Source: Nocardia carnea
GTDB lineage: Bacteria > Actinomycetota > Actinomycetes > Mycobacteriales > Mycobacteriaceae
Length of the DNA: 49,569 nt
Assembly: GCF_029868855.1 (NCBI RefSeq)
Contig: NZ_JARWOV010000348.1
Location: forward strand, 1 to 49,569
Direction: 5' to 3'
The notes under the pieces are model-generated. The model saw nothing but the letters and a program-made list of their open reading frames with translations, searched no databases and was not told the DNA's origin. A program made the position numbers and the translations under genes. Within the stretch, counting starts at the first letter, position 1. Each line of letters starts with the position of its first letter. Positions 32,090-40,097 of the stretch are shown here, piece after piece.

Positions 32090-33708
32090 CACATCCGGAA
32101 AACGCCGTAGGAGACCGGTTCCAGCGGTGCCTGCGCGCACACCGAGAGGGCCAGTCCGAGCACGGTCCGGGTATCGGCCGGGTCGATGACCCCGTCGTCC
32201 CAGAGCCGGGCGGTCGAATAATAGGGGTTGCCCTGCGCCTCGTACTGGCGCCGGATCGGTTCCTTGAACGCTTCCTGATCGGCCTCGCTCCAGGGCTGAC
32301 CGTTGCCGTCGAGTTGATCGCCGCGCACGGTGGCCAGTACCGATGCCGCCTGCTCGCCGCCCATCACCGAGATCCGGGCGTTCGGCCACATCCACAGGAA
32401 CCGCGGTGAATAGGCCCGCCCGCACATCGAGTAGTTCCCGGCCCCGTACGAGCCACCGATCACCACGGTGAGCTTCGGTACCCGCGCACATGCCACCGCG
32501 GTGACCATTTTGGCGCCGTGTTTGGCGATCCCCGAAGCCTCGTAATCGCGCCCGACCATGAATCCGGTGATGTTCTGCAGGAAAAGCAGCGGAATCTTGC
32601 GTTTATCGCACAGCTCGATGAAATGCGCGCCCTTCATGGCGGATTCGCCGAACAGCACACCGTTGTTGGCGACGATACCCACCGGATGCCCGTGGATATG
32701 CGCGAAACCGGTGACCAGGGTGGTCCCGTATTCGGCTTTGAACTCGTGGAATCCGGTCTCCCGGTCCGGCCCGCCGTCGACGAGGCGATGGATCACCTCG
32801 CGCACGTCGTACGGGGTGCGCAGGTCCACCGGGACCACGTCGTAGAGGTCGTCGGCGGCGACCGCCGGCTCCCGGGCTTCCCTTACGTCCCATGCCGGTT
32901 CCGGGCGCGGTCCGAGTGTGCCGACGATCCGGCGCACGATCCGCAGCGCGTCGCGGTCGTCGTCGGCCAGATGGTCGGTGACCCCGGAGGTGCGCGAATG
33001 CAGGGCGCCGCCACCGAGCTCCTCGGCGGTCACCACCTCCCCGGTCGCGGCCTTCACCAGCGGTGGGCCGCCGAGGAAGATCGTGCCCTGATCTCGCACG
33101 ATGACAGCCTCGTCGCTCATCGCCGGGACATAGGCTCCGCCCGCGGTGCACGAACCCAGCACCGCCGCGATCTGGGCGATGCCCTGCGCGCTCATGGTGG
33201 CCTGGTTGTAGAAGATCCGGCCGAAATGCTCGCGGTCGGGGAATACCTCGTCCTGTTCGGGCAGGTAGGCGCCACCGGAATCGACCAGGTAAAGGCACGG
33301 CAGGTTGTTGTGCAGCGCCACTTCCTGGGCGCGCAGATGCTTCTTCACCGTGATCGGGTAGTAGGTGCCGCCCTTGACGGTGGCGTCGTTGGCGACGATG
33401 ACGCATTCGCGGCCCGCCACCCGTCCGATACCGGTGATGATCCCGGCACCCGGCGACTCGTCCCGGTACATGCCGTTGGCCGCCAGCGGGGAGAGTTCCA
33501 GGAACGGACTACCCGGGTCGAGCAGTTGATCCACCCGATCGCGCGGCAGGAGTTTGCCGCGATCGATATGGCGCTGCCGTGCCTTCTCCGGACCGCCGCG
33601 GGCGGTATCGGTGAGGCGGCGGCGCAACTCGTCGACCAGGGCCTGGTTGGCGGCCCGGTTGCCGGTTGCCGGCCGGGCGGCGGACGCGGGGCTCGCGGTG
33701 CGGGTCAT
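32089..33708 (-). CDS. accD1: Acyl-CoA carboxylase beta chain, 3-methylcrotonyl-CoA carboxylase type
   Basis: 539 aa carboxyltransferase. Conserved features: GKLLPRDRVDQLLDPGSPFLELSPLA, LVDSGGAYLPEQDEVFPD, AVLGSCTAGGAYVPAMSDE (acyl-CoA oxyanion pocket) and the C-terminal GGSYGAGNYSMCGRAYSPRFLW (biotin oxyanion pocket). These are typical of methylcrotonyl rather than propionyl-CoA carboxylases. It leads the operon and is divergent from the TetR gene at 33804 with two operator-like palindromes between. In mycobacteria the AccA1-AccD1 complex acts in leucine breakdown. Confidence 0.93.
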   Translation of the reverse strand: MTRTASPASAARPATGNRAANQALVDELRRRLTDTARGGPEKARQRHIDRGKLLPRDRVDQLLDPGSPFLELSPLAANGMYRDESPGAGIITGIGRVAGRECVIVANDATVKGGTYYPITVKKHLRAQEVALHNNLPCLYLVDSGGAYLPEQDEVFPDREHFGRIFYNQATMSAQGIAQIAAVLGSCTAGGAYVPAMSDEAVIVRDQGTIFLGGPPLVKAATGEVVTAEELGGGALHSRTSGVTDHLADDDRDALRIVRRIVGTLGPRPEPAWDVREAREPAVAADDLYDVVPVDLRTPYDVREVIHRLVDGGPDRETGFHEFKAEYGTTLVTGFAHIHGHPVGIVANNGVLFGESAMKGAHFIELCDKRKIPLLFLQNITGFMVGRDYEASGIAKHGAKMVTAVACARVPKLTVVIGGSYGAGNYSMCGRAYSPRFLWMWPNARISVMGGEQAASVLATVRGDQLDGNGQPWSEADQEAFKEPIRRQYEAQGNPYYSTARLWDDGVIDPADTRTVLGLALSVCAQAPLEPVSYGVFRM

Positions 33709-33729
33709 CGCATGATCCTGCCCATCTGA

Positions 33730-33745
33730 GTTAATCGCTGATAAC
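33730..33745. promoter_or_regulatory. TetR operator candidate 1 in the accD1/tetR divergent promoter
   Basis: gttaatcgctgataac, a GTTA-N8-TAAC palindrome 22 bp upstream of the accD1 start. The same 16-bp architecture recurs at 33756-33771, giving a tandem pair 26 bp apart start to start. Confidence 0.6.
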
Positions 33746-33755
33746 TGGAATTCAG

Positions 33756-33771
33756 GTTAATCTTGACTAAC
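33756..33771. promoter_or_regulatory. TetR operator candidate 2 in the accD1/tetR divergent promoter
   Basis: gttaatcttgactaac, extended by G and C to a 5-bp arm on each side (ggtta and taacc). It shares GTTAATC and the terminal TAAC with candidate 1. Located 33 bp upstream of the TetR start, so it could mediate autorepression together with control of the catabolic operon. Confidence 0.62.
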
Positions 33772-33803
33772 CGAGTTGTCCAGAGAAAGCCGAAGGAGTA
33801 CGG

Positions 33804-34433
33804 GTGACCAGCGCCGATTCTGCCACCCCGACCAGCAGGGAACTGCGCAAACAGCAGCGCCGCGACCAACTGCTGGCTGCCGGTGCCAGGCTGATCGCCG
33901 AACGCGGCTACCTCGGTATGCGCCTCGACGACCTCGGCGCGGCGGCCGGTATCAGCGGCCCCGCCGTATACCGGCATTTCCCGAACAAGGAAGCCCTGCT
34001 GGTCGAACTCCTGGTCGGTATCAGCCGCCGCCTCCTCGACGGCGGCACCGCGGTCGCCGGTGACGCCGCCGATCCAACCGCTGCCCTGGCCGGCCTGGTG
34101 GACTTCCACCTCGACTTCGCCCTCGGCGACCCCGAACTCATCCGTATCCAGGACCGCGACCTCGACAATGTCCCCCTTCCGGCCCGCCGCGAGATCCGCC
34201 GGACCCAGCGCCGCTACGTGGAGATCTGGGTGCGGGTCCTCTGTGAACTGACACCCGGTCTCGACGAGGCAACCGCCCGGGTCCAGGCCCACGCGGTCTT
34301 CGGCCTGCTCAACTCCACCCCGCACAGTGCCGGCCCGGCCCGCGACCGCACGAGGCCCGTGCTGCGGTCGATGGCACTGGCCGCACTCACCGGTCCACTA
34401 CCGGACCGAGGTGGCGAGGGGCCGCCGGGGTAG
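33804..34433 (+). CDS. TetR regulator of the leucine/branched-chain acyl-CoA operon (Rv2506-like)
   Basis: 209 aa. N-terminal HTH around residues 18-62: AARLIAERGYLGMRLDDLG-type helix (GARLIAERGYLGMRL) then AAGISGPAVYRHFPNKEALL. Helical C-terminal ligand domain. Start GTG 33804 with aaggag 5-9 bp upstream. Divergent from accD1 exactly as Rv2506 is in M. tuberculosis, with paired palindromes between, so it is very likely a local repressor responding to an acyl-CoA intermediate. The ligand identity is inferred from context only. Confidence 0.88.
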   Translation: MTSADSATPTSRELRKQQRRDQLLAAGARLIAERGYLGMRLDDLGAAAGISGPAVYRHFPNKEALLVELLVGISRRLLDGGTAVAGDAADPTAALAGLVDFHLDFALGDPELIRIQDRDLDNVPLPARREIRRTQRRYVEIWVRVLCELTPGLDEATARVQAHAVFGLLNSTPHSAGPARDRTRPVLRSMALAALTGPLPDRGGEGPPG

Positions 34434-34443
34434 CGTGCGGGCA

Positions 34444-34890
34444 GTGAGTTCTCTCGAGCACCATTCTTCCACCGCCCGTCCCACAGCCGGCATATCCGGT
34501 GTCGATGCGGCAACGACCGCCGAGATCGAAAACCTTTTCCGGCAACTGGAATCCGCGTTGGCGGCCAAGGACGCAGCGGCGTTCGACCAGGTGTTCACCG
34601 AAGACGTCGTCTTCATCACCCCGGCGGGCGCGATCTTCCGTGGCTGGGACGAACTGCACGGTTACCATCGCGCTCGCCTCGGCGACAGCCCGGACGCGCG
34701 AGCTCGTTTCGAGCTGCTGGCCCTACGTCTCCTGACGCCCGACCATGCGATCGTCAACGTCGAGCAAACCCTGCACACCGCGGAGTTCTCGCTCGCCAAC
34801 CGAGGCACCTGGGTCCTGCTCCGGCGTGACGGGACCTGGTGGGTGTGTTCGGCGCACAACACCAATATCGCGGGATCGGTCGCGAGCTGA
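34444..34890 (+). CDS. SnoaL-like / SgcJ-EcaC family protein
   Basis: 148 aa from GTG 34444 (GTG 34435 is another possible start). One NTF2-like alpha-beta barrel: IENLFRQLESALAAKDAAAFDQVFTEDVVFITPAGAIFRGWDEL, then RRDGTWWVCSAHNTNI at the C-terminus. Family members include polyketide cyclases, isomerases and many of unknown function, so no reaction is assigned. It begins just past the TetR stop and may be cotranscribed with it. The preceding 100 bases of the longer frame lie over the TetR gene and look non-coding. Confidence 0.75.
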   Translation: MSSLEHHSSTARPTAGISGVDAATTAEIENLFRQLESALAAKDAAAFDQVFTEDVVFITPAGAIFRGWDELHGYHRARLGDSPDARARFELLALRLLTPDHAIVNVEQTLHTAEFSLANRGTWVLLRRDGTWWVCSAHNTNIAGSVAS

Positions 34891-35059
34891 AGAGACAACC
34901 GGCCATGAAAGCTCCGGCGGACCACGGCGCCGTCGTTTCACTCTGCCGCTCGACCTGCGCGGCAGGGTATTCCGATCCGCGGGAAGCTGCCCGGCCGTCT
35001 GCCCCGTAGGGCTTTCCCGAGCCGGCGCGATGTGTTGTGATGGTCGCAGGGAGGGCACC

Positions 35060-35116
35060 ATGCAGGTGAAACCGACGATCGAGCTCGCCGAGGCCGTCGC
35101 GGAACAAATCCGATGA
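35060..35116 (+). CDS. 18-codon leader-like ORF coupled to the next gene
   Basis: Encodes MQVKPTIELAEAVAEQIR. It has a good ribosome site (gggaggg, 6 bp before the ATG) and its stop overlaps the next ATG as ATGA. It could be a translational coupler or the remnant of a longer gene. The peptide has no recognised family. Confidence 0.3.
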   Translation: MQVKPTIELAEAVAEQIR

Positions 35117-35439
35117 CCACGTACCGCACCACGCGAAAGGCCCTTTCCCGGTGGGTTGTCCCGGTGGTGGCCGGTGGTGTGGGAATTGCCGTCGGCTCGG
35201 TCTGGCTGCGCTGTATATATCTCGTGCTCGCGTTCCGCCTCGTCAGCGACCCCGCATACGATCCCCACGGTTACGGCTTGATCGGGGGTTTCGTGTTCTC
35301 CGTACCCGCCGCGCTCGTCACCGCGGTCGCGGTTCCCTTCGCCTTCCCGGCCCGCCATCGAGTCCGGGTCGCCCGGATCACGACACCGGTCCTCTTCGTC
35401 ATCACCGCACTGCTGTGGGTCGCGTTCCTCACGGCGTAG
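35113..35439 (+). CDS. Small hypothetical membrane protein
   Basis: 108 aa, not recognised. Three hydrophobic segments: about residues 14-40 (WVVPVVAGGVGIAVGSVWL then IYLVLAF), 53-75 (GLIGGFVFSVPAALVTAVAV) and 88-107 (TTPVLFVITALLWVAFLTA). Basic N-terminus suggests N-in topology. ATG 35113 overlaps the stop of an 18-codon ORF. Neighbouring genes give no functional hint. Confidence 0.55.
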   Translation: MTTYRTTRKALSRWVVPVVAGGVGIAVGSVWLRCIYLVLAFRLVSDPAYDPHGYGLIGGFVFSVPAALVTAVAVPFAFPARHRVRVARITTPVLFVITALLWVAFLTA

Positions 35440-35604
35440 ACCCGCTGCTGTCGGCAGGCGATGACTACGCCACGCGTGACTCGCTTACGCGAATTCGGCT
35501 CCGACCCCGCCGCAGTCACCGGCGGGGTCGACTCCAGACGGGTTGCTTCCCAGTCGATTTGTCCGTTTGGCTGTCTGTCGCCCCATCGGCATAAGGTCGC
35601 CGCC

Positions 35605-36627
35605 ATGACCGAGCAGCGGTCCAACCCGCACGATGCGTACTTCCGGAAAGTCATGGCACGCCACGACAACGCCGCCTCCGAGCTACGCACCGCCCTACCC
35701 GCGGCGATCATCCACCGCATCGACTTCACCGACCTGCGCCTACAACCGGGCAGTTTCGTCCACCCCGACCTGAGCAACCGCTACAGCGACCTGCTCTACC
35801 GAACCCGCCTCGACGGCCACCCCGCCTACATCTACGTCCTGATGGAACACCAATCCAGCAGCGACCGGTTCATGGCCTTCCGCATGCTCGAATACATGAT
35901 CGCCATCTGGCGCCACCACCTGGCCGACAACCACCGCGACCGCAAACTGAAACGACCCGGCGCCACCACGGCGACCACCTTGCCCGCCATCATCCCGCTG
36001 GTCGTGCACAACACCGCCGAGGGCAGAGCCTGGTCGGCACCCACCGAACTGTCCGACCTGCTCGACCTCGACGACGCCGCCCGCGAAGCCCTCGGCCCGT
36101 ACCTGCCCCGGTTCCGGTTCCTGCTCGACGACATCGCCGCACTCGACCCCGCCGCCCTGCGCGAACGTGACCTCACGCCCGCGGCCAGGGTGCTGCTGGT
36201 CCTGCAGCGCATCGCACCCAAGAACCCGGCATTGGGGCACGATATGCTGGACTGGCTCGACGACCTACGCGCATTGGAATCCGGCCCGGATCCCCTCGGC
36301 GATTACCTGACCCTGCTGAACTACCTCATGACGGTCAGCGAAACCCCCGAGGCCGACGTGGCTGCGGTTTTCGAGCGGCTCGGCCCGCGAGCGAAGGAGG
36401 CGATCGTGACCACAGCAGAAATCATCGAAGCACGCGGCGAGGCACGCGGTGAGGCACGGGGTGAGGCACGCGGACGTGCCGAGGCGCTGATCGAGCAGAT
36501 GACCGCCAAGTTCGGTCCCCTACCTGACGCGATCGTGCATCATGTCCACTCCGCAGAGCTCGCACAGGTTCGGACGTGGACAGTTCGGGTGTTGACAGCG
36601 ACCACCCTCGACGAGCTGTTCGCCTGA
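35605..36627 (+). CDS. Rpn-family PD-(D/E)XK nuclease / putative transposase
   Basis: 340 aa. Family PF04754 (YhgA-like, recombination-promoting nuclease). Opening NPHDAYFRKVMARHD, then LRLQPGSFVHPDLSNRYSDLLYRTRLDG with the catalytic aspartate in YSDLLY and the acid-X-Q pair in YVLMEHQSSSDRFMAFRML, the usual PD-(D/E)XK core by residue 120. A helical middle region follows; residues 275-290 are four EARG units, then a C-terminal domain. ATG 35605 fits the family N-terminus; an upstream frame to 35461 adds unrelated residues. Some Rpn proteins are antiphage toxins with an internal antitoxin start; see 36406-36627. Confidence 0.85.
   Translation: MTEQRSNPHDAYFRKVMARHDNAASELRTALPAAIIHRIDFTDLRLQPGSFVHPDLSNRYSDLLYRTRLDGHPAYIYVLMEHQSSSDRFMAFRMLEYMIAIWRHHLADNHRDRKLKRPGATTATTLPAIIPLVVHNTAEGRAWSAPTELSDLLDLDDAAREALGPYLPRFRFLLDDIAALDPAALRERDLTPAARVLLVLQRIAPKNPALGHDMLDWLDDLRALESGPDPLGDYLTLLNYLMTVSETPEADVAAVFERLGPRAKEAIVTTAEIIEARGEARGEARGEARGRAEALIEQMTAKFGPLPDAIVHHVHSAELAQVRTWTVRVLTATTLDELFA
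36406..36627 (+). CDS. Candidate intragenic RpnS-type antitoxin inside the Rpn gene
   Basis: 73 aa, in frame with the large protein (its residues 268-340). GTG 36406 is preceded by aaggagg at 36394-36400 with 5 nt spacing, a near-ideal ribosome site deep inside a gene. The product starts VTTAEII, contains the four EARG repeats and the C-terminal domain RAEALIEQMTAKFGPLP onward. In E. coli, rpn genes make a short C-terminal RpnS from an internal start that inhibits the full nuclease. Expression here is inferred. Confidence 0.55.
   Translation: MTTAEIIEARGEARGEARGEARGRAEALIEQMTAKFGPLPDAIVHHVHSAELAQVRTWTVRVLTATTLDELFA
36427..36474 (+). repeat. Four 12-bp tandem repeats encoding EARG
   Basis: Units are gaagcacgcggc, gaggcacgcggt, gaggcacggggt and gaggcacgcgga. 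Perfect at the protein level, with synonymous differences. Such variable tetrapeptide repeats occur in the equivalent region of Rpn proteins; copy number could vary by slippage without frameshift. Confidence 0.85.
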
Positions 36628-36667
36628 TCCGGACCGCGGCCGCGCTGTTCCGTGAGGGTGTCGTGGG

Positions 36668-38047
36668 TCAGAGGCGGACGGTTGTCGTTGTATCGCGTGC
36701 CGCATCCGCACGGTCGACATCGGCCAGATCGAAGCCCTTGGTTTCCCGGGCGACCAGTACCGCGACAGCGGTGACGGCGGCGGCTGCGGCCAGGTAGAGG
36801 GCGATCGGGACCGGGGAGTCGAAGACGTCCAGCAGTTTGACCGCGATGACGGGAGCCAGTGAGCCCGCGACGATCGAGGTGACCTGGTAGCCGAGGGATA
36901 CGCCGGAGTAGCGCATCCGGGTCGGGAACATCTCGGCCATTATCGCGGGCTGCGGGGCGTACATGAACGCGTGGGCGATCAGGCCCAACATGATCGCGGC
37001 GGTGATCACCCACCCGTTTCCGGTGTCCATCATCGGGAAGGCGAAGAAACCCCAAGCGCCCGCGGCGATGGTGCCGGCCAGGTAGACCGGCCGCCGGCCC
37101 ACCCGGTCGGCGAGTGCGCCGACGAGGGGGATGGCCGCGAAGTGGACGGCGTGCGCGGCCAGCAACCACCACAGGATGTCGTCGGTTTCCATATCGTGCT
37201 GGACCTTCAAATACGTGATGGTGAAGGTGACCACCAGGTAGTACATGATGTTCTCGCCGAACCGCAGGCCCATGGCGGTGAAAACGCCGCGCGGGTACCG
37301 TTTCAGCACCTCGATCGCGCTGAACGACGAGGTCCGCACCTGTTCGGCGGTGCGCTGGGCGGCGGTGAAGATCGGTGCGTCGGTGACCTTGGTGCGCACG
37401 TAGTAGCCGATCAGCACCACCACTGCCGACAGCCAGAAGGCGACGCGCCAGCCCCAGGAGAGGAAGGCCTCGTCGGAGAGGGTCGCGGTGAGGCCCAGCA
37501 GAACGAGTGTGGCGAGCAGGTTGCCGCCGGGGACCCCGGATTGCGGCCAGCTGGCCCAGAAACCGCGGCTGCGGTTCGGGCTGTGTTCGGCCACCAGCAG
37601 TACCGCGCCGCCCCATTCGCCGCCGACGGCGAAACCTTGCAGGAATCGCAGCAGGACCAGCAGTGTGGGCGCCGCGTAGCCGATCTGGCCGTAGGTGGGC
37701 AGGCAGCCCATCAGGAAGGTGGCGGTACCCACCAGGATCAAACTGAATTGCAGTAGCCGCTTGCGGCCGTATTTGTCGCCGAAATGCCCGAATACGATGC
37801 CGCCGAGCGGCCGGGCCGCGAACCCGACCGCATAGGTGAGGAAGGCCTTCAGGATCGCGTCGAGTTCGCTGTCGGACTCCGGGAAGAAGATCTTGCTGAA
37901 CACCAGCGTCGCCGCTGTGCCGTAGAGGAAGAACTCGTACCACTCCACCACGGTCCCGGCCATGGATGCGGCGACCACCCGCCGCAACCCGGTCCGATCC
38001 GGTGGCGAGCTCCCGTCGGCCCGTTCCGTCCCGTCCACCACGCTCAT
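36668..38047 (-). CDS. MFS transporter, metabolite:H+ symporter (MHS) family
   Basis: 459 aa, about 12 membrane helices. The MHS signature is visible: VVAASMAGTVVEWYEFFLYGTAATLVF at the start, FGHFGDKYGRKRLL (MFS loop 2-3 motif), GFAVGGEWGGAVLLVAEH and ALADRVGRRPVYLAG. Members (ProP, KgtP, ShiA) import osmolytes or organic acids; the substrate here is not determined. ATG 38047 with gaggag 7 bp upstream; a longer frame to 38905 overlaps the next gene and is rejected. It converges with the Rpn gene, 40 bp apart. Confidence 0.9.
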   Translation of the reverse strand: MSVVDGTERADGSSPPDRTGLRRVVAASMAGTVVEWYEFFLYGTAATLVFSKIFFPESDSELDAILKAFLTYAVGFAARPLGGIVFGHFGDKYGRKRLLQFSLILVGTATFLMGCLPTYGQIGYAAPTLLVLLRFLQGFAVGGEWGGAVLLVAEHSPNRSRGFWASWPQSGVPGGNLLATLVLLGLTATLSDEAFLSWGWRVAFWLSAVVVLIGYYVRTKVTDAPIFTAAQRTAEQVRTSSFSAIEVLKRYPRGVFTAMGLRFGENIMYYLVVTFTITYLKVQHDMETDDILWWLLAAHAVHFAAIPLVGALADRVGRRPVYLAGTIAAGAWGFFAFPMMDTGNGWVITAAIMLGLIAHAFMYAPQPAIMAEMFPTRMRYSGVSLGYQVTSIVAGSLAPVIAVKLLDVFDSPVPIALYLAAAAAVTAVAVLVARETKGFDLADVDRADAARDTTTTVRL

Positions 38048-38385
38048 CGCCAACTCCTCACGCGCTGCCCCGACCCGCAGGGCCATTCGGAGTATCGCCC
38101 GTGGACGGTCGCCGTACCGGTGATTCGGTGCGGTTGGTACGTCCGCGGTCCGGTCAGTGAGAACGGTTGTCCGCCGTGACCACCGGCTCGCCTGCGCCGG
38201 TCCCGTTTGCTTGTCCAACGCGAACAAGTCTCGTTCCGGCGGTCGGCGGGCCGGACGTTGCCGGGGCAGATGGGATGATGCCCAGCGGGTCGGCCTCCGC
38301 CCCACCGCGACCCCGGTACGGCTGTGCGCGTTCACCGCTGGGCGATGATCGGCACGAGCCGATCCGGGTCCGTCATCCGCGCCGG
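38048..38385. other. Intergenic region, no gene seen
   Basis: 338 bp upstream of the MFS gene. Only short arginine-rich frames. It presumably holds the transporter promoter; no clear operator was identified. Confidence 0.5.
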
Positions 38386-38733
38386 CTACCGGGCCAGTTG
38401 CAGGACCAGCGTCGCGGCCACCGGGAGCAAGTACAGCAGCGGGAACACCGAGGTCTTGTACGAGCGTGCTCGCAGCGCCGTCGCGGTGGCGCCGAGGAAG
38501 TAGAGGATCAGGCCGACGGCGGCCGCGACGCCGAGCGCGGGGAGTGCGAACCCGGCCACCAATCCGAGCGCACCGGCGGTTTTTGCCAGCGCCAGCCAGT
38601 TCCACCACGACCGCGGCACTCCGTACTGCTCGAGCGGTTCGACAACGAACTGTTGTTTCGAGAACAGCGAGTAGCCCGAGAACCCGACCCAAAGGGCGGT
38701 CAGTGTTCCGACGATGTAATAAGCGATATCCAT
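38386..38733 (-). CDS. DoxX-family membrane protein
   Basis: 115 aa, four membrane helices (about 3-22, 45-65, 70-90, 97-113), e.g. AYYIVGTLTALWVGFSGYSL and ALGVAAAVGLILYFLGATATAL. DoxX-like proteins are small membrane subunits associated with quinone or thiosulfate redox in some organisms; function here is unknown. ATG 38733 (MDIAYYIVG) begins the first helix; earlier starts add a non-hydrophobic extension. It is divergent from the PPOX gene. Confidence 0.78.
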   Translation of the reverse strand: MDIAYYIVGTLTALWVGFSGYSLFSKQQFVVEPLEQYGVPRSWWNWLALAKTAGALGLVAGFALPALGVAAAVGLILYFLGATATALRARSYKTSVFPLLYLLPVAATLVLQLAR

Positions 38734-38882
38734 CACGCACCATCTCTCTGCGGCCGGTGGATTCCGGCAGGTACCTGATGGACGAAGCGGTGAACCGAGG
38801 TGTGACATCGCCGTATCGAGTCGCGGCTCGCCGGGCCGCGAAACATGCCGGGCAGCGAACGTCGCGGCCTAGGCTGATCCGC

Positions 38883-39308
38883 ATGGCCTCGCTTTCCGAT
38901 CCCAAGGTGCGCGAATTCCTCAGCTACGGAACCCGTACCGCCAAGGTGGCGTTCACCGCCGGTGACGGGCGTCCGGTGGTGACCCCGGTCTGGTTCCTGC
39001 TCGACGGGGACGAAATCGTGTTCAATACCGGCAAGAACACCGCGAAAGGGAAGGCGTTGCAGCGCGACCCCCGGATCGCGCTGGTGGTGGACCTGGAGGA
39101 GTCGCCGTATGCGGCGGTCCAGATCCAGGGCACAGTGACGCTCTCGGAGGATCCGGCCGAACTACTGCGAACGGCGACCGCGATCGGCGGCCGTTATATG
39201 GGTACGGCCCGCGCCGACGAGTTCGGCCGCCGCAACGGCGTGCCCGGCGAGCTGCTGGTGCGTGTGCAGCCGGCCAAGGTCATCGCCTTCTTCGACGCTG
39301 TCGGCTGA
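38883..39308 (+). CDS. PPOX-class F420-dependent oxidoreductase-like protein
   Basis: 141 aa split-barrel flavin/deazaflavin-binding fold. The pattern DPKVREFLSYGTRTAKVAFTAGDGRPVVTPVWFLLDGDEIVFNTG...TAKGKALQRDPRIALVVD is typical of the F420-binding PPOX group (TIGR03618-like), with GKNTAKGKAL near the cofactor phosphate site. Such proteins reduce small unsaturated molecules or bind F420. ATG 38883 chosen because the family starts a few residues before the barrel. 30 bp upstream of cobM; co-transcription is possible but functionally unexplained. Confidence 0.82.
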   Translation: MASLSDPKVREFLSYGTRTAKVAFTAGDGRPVVTPVWFLLDGDEIVFNTGKNTAKGKALQRDPRIALVVDLEESPYAAVQIQGTVTLSEDPAELLRTATAIGGRYMGTARADEFGRRNGVPGELLVRVQPAKVIAFFDAVG

Positions 39309-39338
39309 GCCGGTCGTCGCCGGTCCTATGCTCGACCC

Positions 39339-40097
39339 ATGACCGTGCACTTCATCGGGGCCGGGCCCGGCGCCGCCGATCTGCTGACCGTGCGTGCGGT
39401 GGAGTTGCTGCGGCGATGCCCGGTATGCCTGTATCCGGGGACCTACCTCGATCCGGAGGTGATCGCGCACTGTGCACCCGGTACGGAGCTGATCGATACC
39501 CAGCGGCTGGACCTCGACGAGATCACCGGGCATCTGGTGCGGGCGACCGCCGCCGGGCGGGAGGTGGCGCGGCTGTGTTCGGGTGATACCTCCCTCTATT
39601 CCGCACTCACCGAGCAGACGCGCCGGCTCGACGCGGCGGGGGTCCCGTGGGATATCACTCCGGGGGTCCCCGCGTATGCCGCCGCGGCGGCGTTGCTGGG
39701 CACGGAGCTGACGGTTCCCGAGGTCGTTCAGTCGGTGGTGCTGACCCGGATGCAGGCCCGTTCGACCGCGATGCCGGACGCCGAAGCGCTGTCCGGTTTC
39801 GCCCGGACCCGCGCCACGCTGGCGTTGCATCTGGCCGTCACCCGTACCCGGGAGCTGGCGCTGCAGCTGACCGAGTACTACGGGGCCGACTGTCCGGTCG
39901 CGGTGGTGTACCGGGCCAGCCAGCCGGACCAGGCCGTGCTGCGCGGCACCCTGGCCGATATCGCCGATCAGGTCGAGGCCGCCGGGCTGCGGCAGGCTGC
40001 GGTGATCTTGGTCGGCCGGGCTCTGGACCCGGGTACGGCCTGTGCGCAATCCCACCTTTACGACCCGGCACGTGACCGTGCCCACCTCACCGGATAA
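39339..40097 (+). CDS. cobM: Precorrin-4 C(11)-methyltransferase CobM
   Basis: 252 aa tetrapyrrole methylase in aerobic cobalamin (B12) corrin-ring synthesis; methylates C-11 using SAM. N-terminal VHFIGAGPGAADLLTVRAVELL is the SAM/GxGPG motif; VARLCSGDTSLYSALTEQ contains the active-site loop; DITPGVPAYAAAAALLGTELT and AVVYRASQPDQAVLRGTL complete the fold. Typical family length. It is isolated from other cob genes here, and no cobalamin riboswitch was recognised upstream. Confidence 0.93.
   Translation: MTVHFIGAGPGAADLLTVRAVELLRRCPVCLYPGTYLDPEVIAHCAPGTELIDTQRLDLDEITGHLVRATAAGREVARLCSGDTSLYSALTEQTRRLDAAGVPWDITPGVPAYAAAAALLGTELTVPEVVQSVVLTRMQARSTAMPDAEALSGFARTRATLALHLAVTRTRELALQLTEYYGADCPVAVVYRASQPDQAVLRGTLADIADQVEAAGLRQAAVILVGRALDPGTACAQSHLYDPARDRAHLTG

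Noticed and set aside
34327..34443. Longer N-terminus of the SnoaL-like protein
   Set aside because: The extension overlaps the TetR coding region in another frame and has arginine/proline-rich shadow composition; GTG starts at 34435/34444 fit the domain better.
39309..39338. Cobalamin riboswitch before cobM
   Set aside because: Only 30 bp separate it from the upstream gene and no B12-box motif is visible.
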